In this document: positions 33,825-33,979 of the stretch, piece after piece
Layout of the letters: each line of letters opens with the position of its first letter
Position numbering within the stretch: position 1 is the stretch's first letter
Assembly (NCBI RefSeq): GCF_020889685.1
Contig: NZ_JACMYO010000087.1
Span: 1-33,979, forward strand
DNA length: 33,979 nt
Direction of reading: 5' to 3'
Origin: Bradyrhizobium oropedii
Lineage (GTDB): Bacteria > Pseudomonadota > Alphaproteobacteria > Rhizobiales > Xanthobacteraceae
Notes under the pieces: generated by a model
The model's input: the letters and a program-made list of their open reading frames with translations, nothing else
Databases searched by the model: none
What the model was told of the DNA's origin: nothing
Translations under genes and position numbers: made by a program

Positions 33825-33979
33825 ATGACCATTCAGACCAGATTGTTGTGTGTGATTGCGGTGTCGGGCTTTGCAGCCTTTGCGGCGAGCGCGCCGGCGC
33901 AGGCCCTGACCGCGCAGGAATGCAGCGCCAAGTACCAGGCGGCCAAGACGGCAGGCACCCTCAGCGGCCAGAAGTGGAA
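33825..33979 (+). CDS. Secreted small protein, 3'-truncated by the window
   Basis: The frame opens with a signal peptide (MTIQTRLLCVIAVSGFAAFA, AxA site near SAPAQA) and continues LTAQECSAKYQAAKTAGTLS to the window end. It is typical of short Cys-containing exported proteins of Bradyrhizobium with unknown function. The region just upstream is a tandem duplication of the start site (ACCAGGGATGAC at 33801-33812 and 33818-33829). Confidence 0.7.
   Translation, partial: MTIQTRLLCVIAVSGFAAFAASAPAQALTAQECSAKYQAAKTAGTLSGQKW

Overview
The window looks like the chromosome of a Bradyrhizobium-type alphaproteobacterium. It is GC-rich, the flanking genes are of kinds typical of that group (PccB/PccA, DsbB, DUF1488, AbrB permease, PsiF repeat protein), and the catabolic genes include a Liv-type ABC importer and CoxLMS-style molybdenum hydroxylase genes. 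The assignment rests on gene content and style, not on a database match.

Layout. Positions 1-2599 are core metabolism: the 3' end of a propionyl-CoA carboxylase beta-subunit gene and the complete biotin-carrying alpha subunit. At about 2600 coding stops and the sequence becomes visibly less GC-rich. From 3232 to 27277 lies an accessory catabolic region, followed by a P4-type tyrosine recombinase (28002-29372, minus) and a tRNA-Leu(CAA) gene (29595-29679, minus) whose 3' end faces the recombinase. This is the usual arrangement of an island integrated at a tRNA. To the right (29838-33979) is core-like sequence again: dsbB, several small conserved-looking proteins, an AbrB-family permease, a PsiF-like protein and a truncated secreted protein.

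The accessory region has two halves. Module 1 (3232-14880, all plus) encodes a VOC protein, a flavin reductase, a complete branched-chain-amino-acid-type ABC importer (two permeases, two ATPases, and a Tat-exported binding protein at the far end), two crotonase-fold enzymes, a creatininase-family amidohydrolase, a luciferase-like flavin monooxygenase and an acyl-CoA synthetase. A convergent AraC-type regulator follows. Together these suggest uptake, CoA activation, flavin-dependent oxygenation and amide or ring hydrolysis of an unknown acid. I do not recognise it as a described pathway.

Module 2 (17083-27277) is a nicotinate/pyridine pathway of the Nic type: a divergent MarR repressor (NicR-like), a three-subunit molybdenum hydroxylase with a CoxG-like accessory protein, then NicC-, NicF-, NicD- and NicX-like enzymes and an MFS importer. 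The expected route is nicotinate to 6-hydroxynicotinate (Mo hydroxylase), to 2,5-dihydroxypyridine (NicC), to N-formylmaleamate (NicX), to maleamate plus formate (NicD), to maleate plus ammonia (NicF). No maleate isomerase (NicE) is present in the window.

Non-coding points of interest are a candidate small RNA with two perfect hairpins, a CCTCCC anti-Shine-Dalgarno stretch and a strong terminator (about 16956-17020); a 15-bp direct repeat with a 19-bp period in front of the molybdenum hydroxylase genes; and a 51-codon ORF whose stop overlaps the start of the first ABC permease.
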